From Streptacidiphilus pinicola (lineage in GTDB: Bacteria; Actinomycetota; Actinomycetes; Streptomycetales; Streptomycetaceae): a stretch of 64,000 nucleotides of DNA. The notes under the pieces were generated by a model. That model was not told the origin of the DNA. It saw only the letters and a list, made by a program, of their open reading frames with translations, and did not search any database. The position numbers and the translations under genes are program-made. How positions within the stretch are numbered: position 1 is the first letter of the stretch; each line of letters opens with the position of its first letter. Below are positions 16,706-25,029 of this stretch, piece by piece. The stretch is taken from NCBI RefSeq assembly GCF_003258295.1, contig NZ_QKYN01000027.1, positions 45,443 through 109,442 on the forward strand. The letters are read 5' to 3'.

Positions 16706-17677
16706 ATGACCCCGAACCTCCTGCAAGCCGAGCAGCGCAAGGTGTCGCAGCGCTCGGCCGGGCCGACCAACGGGTCGGCCCGGCCCGGGCGACGCGGTCG
16801 CCTGCGCAAGCCGGCCATCCAGCACCCGTGGTGGTTCGCCCTGCCCGCGCTGGCCGTCTTCGCGGTCTTCTTCCTGCTACCGAACGTCCTCAACTTCTTC
16901 TACCCGTTCACCAATTGGTCCGCCTTCCACAACTCGATCTCCTTCGCCGGCCTGTCGAACTTCCAGTCGATCCTGCACGACGGCTCCCTGCAGACCGCGC
17001 TGCGGACCACCATCGAGTACGCGGTCGGGGTGGCGATCTTCCAGAACGGCTTCGGGCTGGCCCTGGCGCTGCTGCTGGAGAAGGACACCCGCTTCAACCG
17101 CTTCTTCCGCGCCGTGTTCTTCCTGCCCGTGCTGCTCTCCGCCCTGGCGGTCGGCTACGTCTTCCAGGCGCTGCTGGCGCAGGACGGCGCGGTCAACGCG
17201 ATCCTGTCCGACCTGACCGGCAGTCAGGTGGACATCCCCTGGCTGGGCTCGACCTCCTGGACGCTGGTGCTGCTCACCGTCATCCACGGCTGGAAGTGGA
17301 TGGGCCTGGCCATGCTGGTCTACCTCGCGGGCCTGAAGTCCATCCCCGCGGACGTGACCGAGGCGGCGGCGCTGGACGGCGCGAGCGGCTGGCGCACCTT
17401 CTGGTCGATCCGCTTCCCGATGCTCGCCCCCGCCGTCACCTTCAACGTGACGACGGCGCTGATCGGGTCGATGAACACCTTCGACATCGTCCAGGCCACC
17501 ACCCAGGGCGGCCCGGCCGACTCCACCCAGGTGTTCAACATCTACATGTTCCGCGTCTTCGGCGAGGGCCTGTACGCGCAGGCGTCCGCGATGAGCCTGA
17601 TCCTCTTCCTCATCGTCGTGGTCCTCGCGATCCCCGTCATCCTCCTGCTGCGCCGCCGAGAGCAGGTCCTCCTTTGA
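16706..17677 (+). CDS. Sugar ABC transporter permease 1 (MalF type, system 1)
   Basis: The 323-residue inner-membrane protein has six main transmembrane segments (first WWFALPALAVFAVFFLLPNV) and the cytosolic EAA loop EAAALDGASGWRTFWSIRFP, which docks on the ATPase. It starts 2 bp after the substrate-binding protein gene and its stop overlaps the start of permease 2. No ATPase gene is nearby; as in other Streptomyces sugar importers a shared MsiK-type ATPase is the likely partner. Confidence 0.9.
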   Translation: MTPNLLQAEQRKVSQRSAGPTNGSARPGRRGRLRKPAIQHPWWFALPALAVFAVFFLLPNVLNFFYPFTNWSAFHNSISFAGLSNFQSILHDGSLQTALRTTIEYAVGVAIFQNGFGLALALLLEKDTRFNRFFRAVFFLPVLLSALAVGYVFQALLAQDGAVNAILSDLTGSQVDIPWLGSTSWTLVLLTVIHGWKWMGLAMLVYLAGLKSIPADVTEAAALDGASGWRTFWSIRFPMLAPAVTFNVTTALIGSMNTFDIVQATTQGGPADSTQVFNIYMFRVFGEGLYAQASAMSLILFLIVVVLAIPVILLLRRREQVLL

Positions 17678-18504
17678 ACCTCCCCGCTGTGCGCCACCTG
17701 CTGCGGCCTGCCACCGTGCTCGTTCTCGCCCTGGTCACCATCGGCATCCCGCTCTGGCTGGTCCTGGTGACCTCCGCCAAGCCGCAGGGTGAGGCGATCA
17801 AGCCCAACCTGACGCTGCCGCACCACTGGCAGCCGGGCACCAACTACCGCACGGCCCTTGCCGAGGGGCAGATGTGGCGTGGCTTCCTCAACTCCGTGCT
17901 GGTCGTCGTCCCCTCAGTCGTGCTGGTGCTGCTGCTCGGCGCAGGCGCGGCCTGGATCTTCGCGAGGCGCAAGGGACGCCTGGTCGCCGCCGCGTACGCG
18001 CTGTCCATCTCCGGGCTGCTGCTCCCGCCGGCCGTCATCACCATCGTCATGGATCTGCGGCAGCTGGGCATCGCCAACACCCAGCCCGGCATGATCGCCG
18101 TCTACACCGGGATGTACCTGTCCACCGCGATCTTCTTCATGACCGGCTTCATCCGCACCCTGCCCTACGAGCTGGAGGAAGCCGCCCGGATCGACGGAGC
18201 GAGCTCCTGGACCGTCTTCTGGCGGATCATCCTGCCGCTGCTGCGGCCCGTGATCGCCACCGCCACCATCATGGTGATGCTCTTCGCCTGGTCGGACGTC
18301 TTCTACGCCTTCTTCGTCCTGGGCGGCGGCCCCGACGCCACCTTGCCGCTCAACCTCTACCAGGTCGCCAGCGCCGCGCTGTACCTGAACAACTGGCACC
18401 TGATCTTCGCCTACGTCGCCCTGATGTCCCTGCCGATGGTCGCCGTCTTCGTCGTCGCGCAGCGCCGCATCATCTCCGGAATCACCAACGGCGCCGTCAA
18501 GTAG
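17674..18504 (+). CDS. Sugar ABC transporter permease 2 (MalG type, system 1)
   Basis: The 276-residue membrane protein begins at TTG 17674, which overlaps the TGA of permease 1 (TTGA), so translation is probably coupled; GTG 17690 is a weaker alternative. Transmembrane segments (PATVLVLALVTIGIPLWLVL, SGLLLPPAVITIVMDL and others) and the EAA loop EAARIDGASSWTVFWRIILP are typical of MalG. It forms the channel heterodimer with the preceding permease. The secreted GH39-like enzyme follows after 69 bp in the same direction. Confidence 0.88.
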   Translation: MNLPAVRHLLRPATVLVLALVTIGIPLWLVLVTSAKPQGEAIKPNLTLPHHWQPGTNYRTALAEGQMWRGFLNSVLVVVPSVVLVLLLGAGAAWIFARRKGRLVAAAYALSISGLLLPPAVITIVMDLRQLGIANTQPGMIAVYTGMYLSTAIFFMTGFIRTLPYELEEAARIDGASSWTVFWRIILPLLRPVIATATIMVMLFAWSDVFYAFFVLGGGPDATLPLNLYQVASAALYLNNWHLIFAYVALMSLPMVAVFVVAQRRIISGITNGAVK

Positions 18505-18573
18505 GACCGCCCCACAGACGATCACCCCTGCAAGACCTGCCCAACTCCCCACCCCCGCCTTGAAGGGACACCC

Positions 18574-21195
18574 ATGTTCCGCAGACCGCTCAAGGCCCTG
18601 GTCGCCGCGGCTCTGGCCGTGCCGACCGCGCTGCTCGCAGGCACCACCACCCCCGCCCACGCCGCCACCCAGCAGATCACCGTCAACCTCGGCTCCGACA
18701 CCGGCGCCGTCCACGACGGCGCCGCCGGCGCCCTGTACGGCCTCGCGCAGAACGGGATCGCCGGCCCGTCTCTGCTCGCGCCGCTCCACATGCGCACCCT
18801 CGCCCAGAAGCCTCCCGGCGGCGCCCAGCACCCCGGCGGTGACGCCGACAAGGTCGCGGGAGAGTTCGTGAACGCGGGCGGATCGCAGATCCTGGTCTAC
18901 GTCCAGGACTACTACGCGACCTGGCCGTACCCGAACCCCGGCATCTCCTCCTACGCCTCGACCGTCGACACCGTCGCAGCCTCGCTCAAGGCGAGCCCGT
19001 ACCACAGCCACTACGTCTACGTGCCGTTCAACGAGCCCGACGGCAACTGGTACGACCTCAACCCGTCCAGCTCCGGCTACGCCACCGGCCTGGCGACCTT
19101 CGAGGCCGACTGGACCACCATCTACAACCGCATCCAGGCAGACGACCCCGGCGCACAGATCGCCGGCCCCAACACCGCCACGTACAACGCGAAGTTCTTC
19201 ACCGACTTCCTCACGTACGCCAAGGCCCACAACGAACTCCCCACCACGCTGACCTGGCACGAACTCTCGACGACCTCGATCAACGGCGGCTTCCCCGCCG
19301 ACCTCGCGAGCGTCAGGTCCCTCGAGTCCTCGCTCGGCATCTCCTCCATCCCCGTCAACATCGACGAGTACGCCGACCGGCGCGACCAATCGGTGCCCGG
19401 CCAGATGGTCCAGTGGCTGTCCATGTTCGAGAACGCCAAGGTCGACGCCGACCAGGCGTTCTGGGACATCGCCGACAACCTCGACGACAACTCCGTGGAG
19501 ACCGCCAAGCCCGACGGCTCCTGGTGGCTGTACGACTGGTACGGACAGCTGACCGGCGACACCGTCGCCGTCACCCCGCCCAGCCCCAACACCGTCGACA
19601 CCCTCCAGGGCATCGCCGCGCTCGACACCGGCAAGAAGCAGGCCCGGATCATCCTCGGCGGCACCTCCGCCGCCTCCAACCTCGTCCTGAACAACATCCC
19701 GTCCTCCGTGTTCGGCGGCAGCGTCCACGTCTCGGTCCAGTCGACGACCTGGTCCGGCTACGACGGCTCCGCGTACACGCCGAAGGACATCGCCGAGGGC
19801 GACTACACCGTCTCCGGCGGCTCCGTCACCGTCCCCGTCGCCACCACCGACCCGATGGCCGCCTACGAGGTGATCGTCACCCCGGCGACCGCCGCCTCCG
19901 GCACGGCCGCGAGCGACACCGCCTGGACGGGACGGTACGAGGCAGAGAACGCGGCGATCACCGACGCCACCGTCTACAGCCAGGGCTCCCTGTCCAACCC
20001 CTACGGCTACGCCGCCTCCGGCGGCAAGGACGTCGGCGCGATCAGCAACGCCGACAGCCGCGTCGTGTTCACCGTCAACGTGCCGACCACCGGCCGCTAC
20101 CTGCTCAGCACCTTCTACGGCAACCAGACCGCCGCCGCCGCTCAGCAGATCTTCCGCATCGACAGCGGCTCCTGGTCATACCTCAACTATCCAGCGACCT
20201 TGAGTTGGCTGTTCCGCTCCCACCTCGACCAGTACGTCAACCTCACCGCCGGCACCCACACGCTCACCTACGGCGTCTCCGACTCCTCTTTCGGCACCGC
20301 CACCGGGCAGGTCACCCTCGACCGGATCGACCTGACCGCCGCCCCCTCGGCAATCCCAGGCGTCACCGGCTCCGCCACCGGCTACGAGGCCGAGAACGCC
20401 CAACTCGGCGGCGGCGCGAGCATCGCCTCGGCACAGAGCGGCTACACCGGCACCGGCTACGTCACCACCCCGTCCAACGCGACCACGACGTTCACCGTCG
20501 AAGCCGACCAGGACGGCTACTACACACTCGGCCTGCGCTACCGGACCGGAGCCGCAGCCAACGCCAACGGCTTCCAACTCGCGGCGGACGGCGCCACGGT
20601 GAAGAACACCGCCACGACGCCGACCAGCGGCAGCGGTTGGAACCAGAGTGCCGACCGCGTCTGGCTGCACGCCGGTGTCAACAACCTCACCTACACCGCC
20701 ACGGGCGCGGCCCCGGCGAACATCGACCGGCTCGACGTCACCCCCGACACTACCGACTCGGGATCCGCCGTCACCTACCAGGCGGAGTCCTCCGCCAACA
20801 CCCTCGGCGGCACCGCCGCCATCGAGACCGACGCGAACGCGGCCGGCGGCAAGTACGTCGGCTGGATCGGCAACGGCTCCGCCAACACCCTCACCTTCAA
20901 CGTCAGCGCCCCGTCCGCCGCGTCCTACGTGCTGGCCGTCACCTACGCCAACGACGACAGTGCCAGCTCCAGCAACTACAACGAGAACCTCATCGACCGC
21001 GCCGCCACCATCACCACCTCCGGCGGCACCAACCAGACCGTCTCCTTCCGCAACACCTACTCCTGGCACCAGTACTGGACCGTCGACACCACCGTCCGTC
21101 TGAACGCCGGCGCCAACACCGTCACCTTTGCCAACCCCACCGCCTACGCCCCCAACATCGACCAGATCACCCTCGCCCCGGTCAGCCTCGGCTGA
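18574..21195 (+). CDS. Secreted GH39-like glycoside hydrolase with three C-terminal carbohydrate-binding-like modules
   Basis: The 873-residue protein has a Sec signal (cleavage near AHA-ATQ). Residues of about 35-330 form a clan-A (beta/alpha)8 domain with an acid/base candidate Glu154 in VPFNEPDGNW and a nucleophile candidate Glu265 in VNIDEYAD, most like GH39 enzymes. A beta domain follows. Three CBM35/CBM6-like modules come next: RYEAENAAITDATVY (from about 455), GYEAENAQLGGGA (about 605) and TYQAESSANTLGG (about 730). Some GH39 enzymes of Bifidobacterium release alpha-Gal-(1,3)-Ara from gum-arabic arabinogalactan, which would fit the GH36 gene in this system. That link is inference. It shares its catalytic layout with the gene at 30679. 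Confidence 0.75.
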   Translation: MFRRPLKALVAAALAVPTALLAGTTTPAHAATQQITVNLGSDTGAVHDGAAGALYGLAQNGIAGPSLLAPLHMRTLAQKPPGGAQHPGGDADKVAGEFVNAGGSQILVYVQDYYATWPYPNPGISSYASTVDTVAASLKASPYHSHYVYVPFNEPDGNWYDLNPSSSGYATGLATFEADWTTIYNRIQADDPGAQIAGPNTATYNAKFFTDFLTYAKAHNELPTTLTWHELSTTSINGGFPADLASVRSLESSLGISSIPVNIDEYADRRDQSVPGQMVQWLSMFENAKVDADQAFWDIADNLDDNSVETAKPDGSWWLYDWYGQLTGDTVAVTPPSPNTVDTLQGIAALDTGKKQARIILGGTSAASNLVLNNIPSSVFGGSVHVSVQSTTWSGYDGSAYTPKDIAEGDYTVSGGSVTVPVATTDPMAAYEVIVTPATAASGTAASDTAWTGRYEAENAAITDATVYSQGSLSNPYGYAASGGKDVGAISNADSRVVFTVNVPTTGRYLLSTFYGNQTAAAAQQIFRIDSGSWSYLNYPATLSWLFRSHLDQYVNLTAGTHTLTYGVSDSSFGTATGQVTLDRIDLTAAPSAIPGVTGSATGYEAENAQLGGGASIASAQSGYTGTGYVTTPSNATTTFTVEADQDGYYTLGLRYRTGAAANANGFQLAADGATVKNTATTPTSGSGWNQSADRVWLHAGVNNLTYTATGAAPANIDRLDVTPDTTDSGSAVTYQAESSANTLGGTAAIETDANAAGGKYVGWIGNGSANTLTFNVSAPSAASYVLAVTYANDDSASSSNYNENLIDRAATITTSGGTNQTVSFRNTYSWHQYWTVDTTVRLNAGANTVTFANPTAYAPNIDQITLAPVSLG

Positions 21196-21201
21196 CACCC
21201 C

Positions 21202-21231
21202 GTCGGGGGCGGCGCCTGGGCCGCCCCCGAC
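21202..21231 (+). terminator. Hairpin terminator of sugar system 1
   Basis: Perfect 12-bp arms GTCGGGGGCGGC and GCCGCCCCCGAC flank the loop GCCTGG, 7 bp after the stop of the GH39-like gene. Confidence 0.8.
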
Positions 21232-21315
21232 CGCACAACCCGCCACGGCGGCCCGCACCCGACCCACGTCTGGAGTAGGTACGGTCGTGGCCGCGAGAGC
21301 GCGAAGCCCGCGTCG

Positions 21316-22005
21316 TCAAATCTTGTGGATGGGCGGTACCTGACGGAGGGGCGGCTGTCGCTCGGCGATGAGGGACGGCAGCTCGCGCATCTCGTAGAAG
21401 ACCACGGTGTCGGGGCCTTCGAGGCGTTCGGCCGGGGTGAGTCCGCCGGCGTAGCCGAAGGCTCGCATGCCGGCGGCGCGGGCAGCGTGGACGCCAGGCC
21501 GGCTGTCCTCGACGACCACGCAGGCTTCGGGATCGACGCCCATCTGCTGAGCGGCATGCAGGAAGAGGTCGGGGGCGGGCTTGCCGCGAGAGACTTCGGT
21601 CGAACTGAAGATGCGGCCCGCGAAGCGTTCATAGAGCCCGGTACGGCCCAGGGTGTGCCGCATCTTGTCGTGGGAGCCGCTGGAGGCGACGCAGGTCGGC
21701 AGAGTGAGCGCGTCGAGGGCTTCCGGCAAGCCGTCGACCGGGGCAAGCTCGGCGTCCACGGCCTCCCGGTGGAGCTGCTCGAACCTCGCCGACCAGATCG
21801 CGGCCGTGTCCGGGCCGAGTTGATCGGCGACCTGCTCGTGAATGGCGGCGTGCGAGCGCCCGATGAACCGGTCCACGACCTCGTCCTCGGTCAGCGGCCA
21901 ACCCAGCTCGCCTCCGAGGGCGACCTGGACGCGGGCGGCGATCCGCTCACTGTCGACCAGCACGCCGTCGCAGTCGAATATGACGAGTTCAATGGGCTTG
22001 ATCAT
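21316..22005 (-). CDS. HAD-superfamily phosphatase (beta-phosphoglucomutase subfamily)
   Basis: The 229-residue protein shows all HAD motifs: nucleophile motif I VIFDCDGVLVDSE, motif II CVASSGSHDK, motif III GKPAPDLFL, and motif IV VVVEDSRPGVHAA, with the four-helix cap between I and II. The closest functional relatives are sugar-phosphate phosphatases such as 6-phosphogluconate phosphatase, or phosphoglucomutases. It points towards system 1 but is separated by a strong terminator and is probably transcribed alone. The precise sugar phosphate is unknown. Confidence 0.88.
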   Translation of the reverse strand: MIKPIELVIFDCDGVLVDSERIAARVQVALGGELGWPLTEDEVVDRFIGRSHAAIHEQVADQLGPDTAAIWSARFEQLHREAVDAELAPVDGLPEALDALTLPTCVASSGSHDKMRHTLGRTGLYERFAGRIFSSTEVSRGKPAPDLFLHAAQQMGVDPEACVVVEDSRPGVHAARAAGMRAFGYAGGLTPAERLEGPDTVVFYEMRELPSLIAERQPPLRQVPPIHKI

Positions 22006-22130
22006 CCCCGCAGCATAGGCCCCTGCTGTTCACGCTACGGCGGCCTCCACGCGCTCGACCAGGACGCCGTTCTCGAACCCGGATCCGGCCCGGCCCCAGG
22101 GGCGGTGGGCTTCCGCGTTGGACGGTCTCA

Positions 22131-22178
22131 GAGGGCGTCAAGTCCACTTCTGGATGATCTGCTGTCGCCCGTTCGTGG
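22131..22178 (+). repeat. IS-end-like repeat, copy 1
   Basis: This 48-bp stretch starting GAGGGCGTCAAGTCCACTTC matches, with scattered differences, a 47-bp stretch at 22688 in the same orientation. The GTCAAGTCC core resembles IS256-type terminal repeats. The two copies bracket the small secreted protein at 22334. Confidence 0.55.
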
Positions 22179-22333
22179 GAAGCAGCCGACTTCACAGCTG
22201 GCGTCGTGCCGACGTGGGCGTCACCGGTTGCTCCCCGGGGGTGAATTCCCAGCCCACCCCCTGATGGGGGCGCCGTTTCGGGAACGGATGACGCAGCTCA
22301 TCGCTGTGTCCCTGAAGCCCGGAGGAAACACCC

Positions 22334-22687
22334 ATGCGTGTCTTTCGCCCCGCCCTGCTCGCTGCCGGCCTCGGTGCCCTCCTCCTGCCGACCCCGGCCC
22401 ACGCGAGCGCCCAGGCACTGGGCTTCTCCCATCTCGTCACCGCGCCCATCCACGTGGACAAAGGCAGCTACTCCGCTGCAGCGACCGCGCGTTGCCGGCA
22501 AGGCGAGCAGGTCACCGGAGGCGGCGTCGAGACGGCCCCCTTCACCACCTACGTCGGGACTTCCGCCCCGGCGTTCCCGAACCTCGACGGTTGGACGGGA
22601 CGCGTGGGAACCACCAACGCTCACGGTTTCACCGCGACCAGCATCGTGGGCACGGTCTACGCGATCTGTGCGCCGCTTGGTATCTGA
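22334..22687 (+). CDS. Small secreted protein of unknown function
   Basis: The 117-residue product has a clear signal peptide (VFRPALLAAGLGALLLPTPA, cleavage near AHASA). The mature part contains ARCRQGEQVTGGGVET and ends VVGTVYAICAPLGI-like (VGTVYAICAPL), so two cysteines may form one disulfide; this pattern occurs in uncharacterised actinobacterial secreted proteins of jelly-roll type. CCCGGAGGAAACACCC provides a good ribosome-binding site. It is bracketed by two directly repeated IS-end-like sequences, and the second begins right at its stop codon, which suggests that the gene sits in a mobilised or rearranged segment. Confidence 0.7.
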   Translation: MRVFRPALLAAGLGALLLPTPAHASAQALGFSHLVTAPIHVDKGSYSAAATARCRQGEQVTGGGVETAPFTTYVGTSAPAFPNLDGWTGRVGTTNAHGFTATSIVGTVYAICAPLGI

Positions 22688-22734
22688 GAGGGCGTCAAGT
22701 CCGCTCCAGGTGATCTGGTGTGGCCTGTTCGTGG
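22688..22734 (+). repeat. IS-end-like repeat, copy 2
   Basis: It begins immediately at the stop codon of the secreted-protein gene and reads GAGGGCGTCAAGTCCGCTCC. It matches copy 1 at 22131 in direct, not inverted, orientation, so the pair is not a simple intact IS. Confidence 0.55.
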
Positions 22735-22977
22735 CCCGCCCGGCCGAGCTCACCAGCGACCCGCAAGGTCATCGACGGCCTCACCCCGCCCGAACACGAA
22801 CCGGCGCCTGCGAAGACCGCCACCGCCTACCAGCGCATCGTGAACGCCTTCAACGAGCCTCCCGGGCAGGTCTTCCGGGTTCGCGACCTCCACGAACTCC
22901 TCGGGCTGCCCACCGACGAGCCCTCGGTCAACGTCACCCGATCCCGCCTGGGACGACTCGTTCGCCAGGGCTCGATG
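22735..22977 (+). pseudogene. Remnant of a winged-helix-type protein
   Basis: A frame containing RKVIDGLTPPEHE, AYQRIVNAFNEP and VRDLHELLGLPTDEP followed by SRLGRLVRQG resembles small HTH proteins often found beside actinobacterial IS elements. No start or sensible C-terminus is present: the frame begins inside the repeat and then runs into unrelated sequence (SMRERSRSS). Treated as a relic. Confidence 0.45.
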
Positions 22978-23084
22978 CGAGAACGGTCTCGGAGCAGCAG
23001 CACCGGTCGGGCGTCGCCTGGTCGTCGGGTGGCCGTGACGCCCGTCGCTGAACTCAGGAATCGAGGACGGCAGCGACGGCCTCG

Positions 23085-23279
23085 GTCGACCTGGCGCTGC
23101 CTGGTTCCGATTTCTGGGTGTTCGACGACACCTTGGTCCGCTTCGGCCAGTTCTCCGGCGACGGCGTCCCCCAGGAGGCGCAGTACCGGGATGAGCCCGA
23201 GGTCATCAAGCTTTGCCTCGACGCCTTCGAGGGCGTCTGGGGGCGGGGTGTCCCGCACGAGGAGTACGAGATCCGCTAG
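23085..23279 (+). pseudogene. C-terminal fragment of a DUF6879-family protein
   Basis: The frame ending at TAG 23277 reads SDFWVFDDTLVRFGQFSGDG, then EVIKLCLDAFEGVWGRGVPH and EEYEIR, the C-terminal third of DUF6879 proteins, which are typically encoded beside XRE/DUF5753 regulators as here. The N-terminal two thirds are missing and the fragment follows IS-like sequence directly, so it was probably cut by the insertion or deletion that left the repeats at 22131 and 22688. The intact regulator begins 6 bp later. Confidence 0.65.
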
Positions 23280-23285
23280 CTCGAC

Positions 23286-24140
23286 ATGGTCCGATCCCCG
23301 TCTTCGTCAGCTCAGCAGGCGCGCGAGCGAGTAGCCGCGCGCCTGCACGAGATTCGGTCAGGTGCTGATCTGACCGTCCGCGTCCTGGCCGAGCGGATGG
23401 GTGTCTCTCCGGCGAAGGTGTCCCGGATCGAGAACGCCATCACGCCGCCCTCGGCGGCCGATATCGCCGCGTGGTGCCAGGCCTGCGACCAGCAGGGCGA
23501 AGCGGCGGACCTGGTTGCGATGGCGCAGCAGGCCGATGAGCTCTACGTCGAGTGGCGCCGTCGCCACCGGCCTGGCCTGCTTCACGCGCAGGAGCTGCAG
23601 CTCGGCATCGACCAGCGCGCGAAGCTCCAGCGGTCCTACAGCTCGGTGGCGATTCCGGGCCCGTTCCAGACCTACGAGTACGCCCTTGCGATGCTGCGCG
23701 CGTTCGCTCGCTTCCACGGCAACGAGCCGGGCGACCTTGAGGCTGCGGCGACGAAGCGCGTCGAGCGGTCCGCCCTGCTGCACGCCAACGGGCACCGCTT
23801 CGTGGTCCTGGTCGACGAGCACCTGCTACGCCAGAGGTTCGGCAGCACGGCGCTGCTGCGCGGCCAGCTGGAGCATCTCCTCGACCTGCAGCGGCTGCCA
23901 GCCGTGGCGTTCGGTGTGGTGCCCTTCAGCGCGGAGCGGCCGGCGATGTGGTGCCCGGAGTCGTTCCGGATCTACGACCGGGAGCTTGTGCAGTTGGAGA
24001 CGCTCACGGCGGTGATCTCGGTGACGGCGCCGGCGGATGTCGCCTTGTACGAGCGGGCCTTCGTCGAGCTCGGCCGGATGGCTCTCTATTACGGCGAGGC
24101 GGCATCCGCGCGGATCCGGGCGGCGTTGCAGGAGCTGTGA
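23286..24140 (+). CDS. XRE-family regulator with DUF5753 domain
   Basis: The 284-residue protein has an N-terminal Cro/C1-type HTH (LTVRVLAERMGVSPAKVSRI then ENAITPPSAADI) and a DUF5753 domain (SYSSVAIPGPFQTYEYALAM, KRVERSALL, FVVLVDEHLLRQRFG, FGVVPFSAERPAMWCPESFR, VALYERAFVELGRMALYYGE). Such proteins are abundant in Streptomyces and partner with small DUF397 or DUF6879 proteins in developmental or antibiotic-linked switches. Its usual DUF6879 partner upstream is truncated. Three short coupled genes follow. It is probably a local DNA-binding regulator; its ligand is unknown. Confidence 0.9.
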   Translation: MVRSPSSSAQQARERVAARLHEIRSGADLTVRVLAERMGVSPAKVSRIENAITPPSAADIAAWCQACDQQGEAADLVAMAQQADELYVEWRRRHRPGLLHAQELQLGIDQRAKLQRSYSSVAIPGPFQTYEYALAMLRAFARFHGNEPGDLEAAATKRVERSALLHANGHRFVVLVDEHLLRQRFGSTALLRGQLEHLLDLQRLPAVAFGVVPFSAERPAMWCPESFRIYDRELVQLETLTAVISVTAPADVALYERAFVELGRMALYYGEAASARIRAALQEL

Positions 24141-24194
24141 TTGCTGTGCAACACCGTGCAACAAAATTGAGACGGTGTCAGTGCAGGCAGCACC

Positions 24195-24392
24195 GTGGAT
24201 TGCGTGGCCGCATCCTCCCCTGCTGCGGGCGCTCCACCAGCCCGCCCCGCTGCTGATCCTGACGTCGCCGTCGATCGTGCCCTGTGGGTGCGTCTGCGCT
24301 GTGCCGCTGAGCGCGGGCACCTTCTGCCTGAGGGCTTTGCTCTCGTCGACCAGCTCCACGACGCACACCCGAAGTGGCGGCGGGAGTGGTGA
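24195..24392 (+). CDS. Small protein, first of three coupled genes
   Basis: The 65-residue product starts at GTG, after an in-frame stop at 24168-24170 that excludes longer forms. The C-terminal half (ALWVRLRCAAERGHLLPEGF, then ALVDQLHDAHPKWRREW) looks helical. Its TGA overlaps the GTG of the next gene (GTGA), good evidence that it is translated. The family is not recognised; similar small proteins accompany XRE/DUF5753 regulators. Confidence 0.55.
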   Translation: MDCVAASSPAAGAPPARPAADPDVAVDRALWVRLRCAAERGHLLPEGFALVDQLHDAHPKWRREW

Positions 24393-24586
24393 CCGTCGTC
24401 GAGCAGGCCACCGGGCGCTGCACCGGCTGCGGCGGCTTCCCCGTCCGCGGGGAGCTGCTGAACGAGGTCGAGACGAGCTCCGCCCCGTTCTGGACGAACG
24501 TCCGCTGCGCCGGCTGCACCAGGCCGTCGATGCGACCGTCGACCGCGCCCACCGGCTTCCATGCGCGGCGGGGGTGTGACCGGTGA
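24389..24586 (+). CDS. Small Cys-rich protein, possible zinc ribbon
   Basis: The 65-residue product has GRCTGCGGFP and VRCAGCTRP, that is two CxxC knuckles about 28 residues apart, the pattern of a zinc-binding ribbon. GTGA overlaps link it to both neighbours. Function unknown; it could contact nucleic acid or the nearby XRE regulator. Confidence 0.6.
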   Translation: MTVVEQATGRCTGCGGFPVRGELLNEVETSSAPFWTNVRCAGCTRPSMRPSTAPTGFHARRGCDR

Positions 24587-24897
24587 GTCCCTACTTCAAG
24601 ATCCACGCGCCGTATCCGCCGGTGCCACGCTTCGAGTGGCCCGAGCCGGGGCAGCGAACGTGGACGGCGCCGGCCGAATCCTTCTTCGGCAGCTGCAACG
24701 GCACGTCAAGCTGCACGAGCGGCCCGGCGTGTCCGGTCGGTGTCGTCGTCACCCTCGACTCGCCCCCGCACGGCTGCGACTGTCCGTGTCACGACGCGGC
24801 GCGCGAGCAGGCAGCCGAACTGCGCGCCGAACCGCGGCCGGCCGAGCCGTGGTGGAACGCGATCCGGAACAGCAGCGAGTGGCGCCGCTGCAGCTGA
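24583..24897 (+). CDS. Small Cys-rich protein, third of the coupled set
   Basis: The 104-residue protein starts at a GTG overlapping the previous stop. It has an aromatic N-terminus (SPYFKIHAPYPPVPRFEWPE) and seven cysteines, including CDCPCHDAA in the middle, so metal binding is plausible. No signal peptide. Not recognised. A bidirectional terminator ends the unit about 95 bp later. Confidence 0.6.
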   Translation: MSPYFKIHAPYPPVPRFEWPEPGQRTWTAPAESFFGSCNGTSSCTSGPACPVGVVVTLDSPPHGCDCPCHDAAREQAAELRAEPRPAEPWWNAIRNSSEWRRCS

Positions 24898-24991
24898 CCG
24901 GAGCTGCCCGCCTCGGGGGTTCTTCGTGCCGCTGCGCGCCCGGGGTGGGACGTCCGCGGGTCCCTGCGGAGGGGAGCGCCTGCTGACGCAC

Positions 24992-25021
24992 CGAGGCCCC
25001 CGACTCACGTCGGGGGCCTCG
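24992..25021. terminator. Bidirectional hairpin terminator
   Basis: A perfect 13-bp stem (CGAGGCCCCCGAC and its complement) with loop TCAC lies between convergent genes, 9 bp beyond the stop of the minus-strand gene. Confidence 0.8.
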
Positions 25022-25029
25022 CTGTGTTG

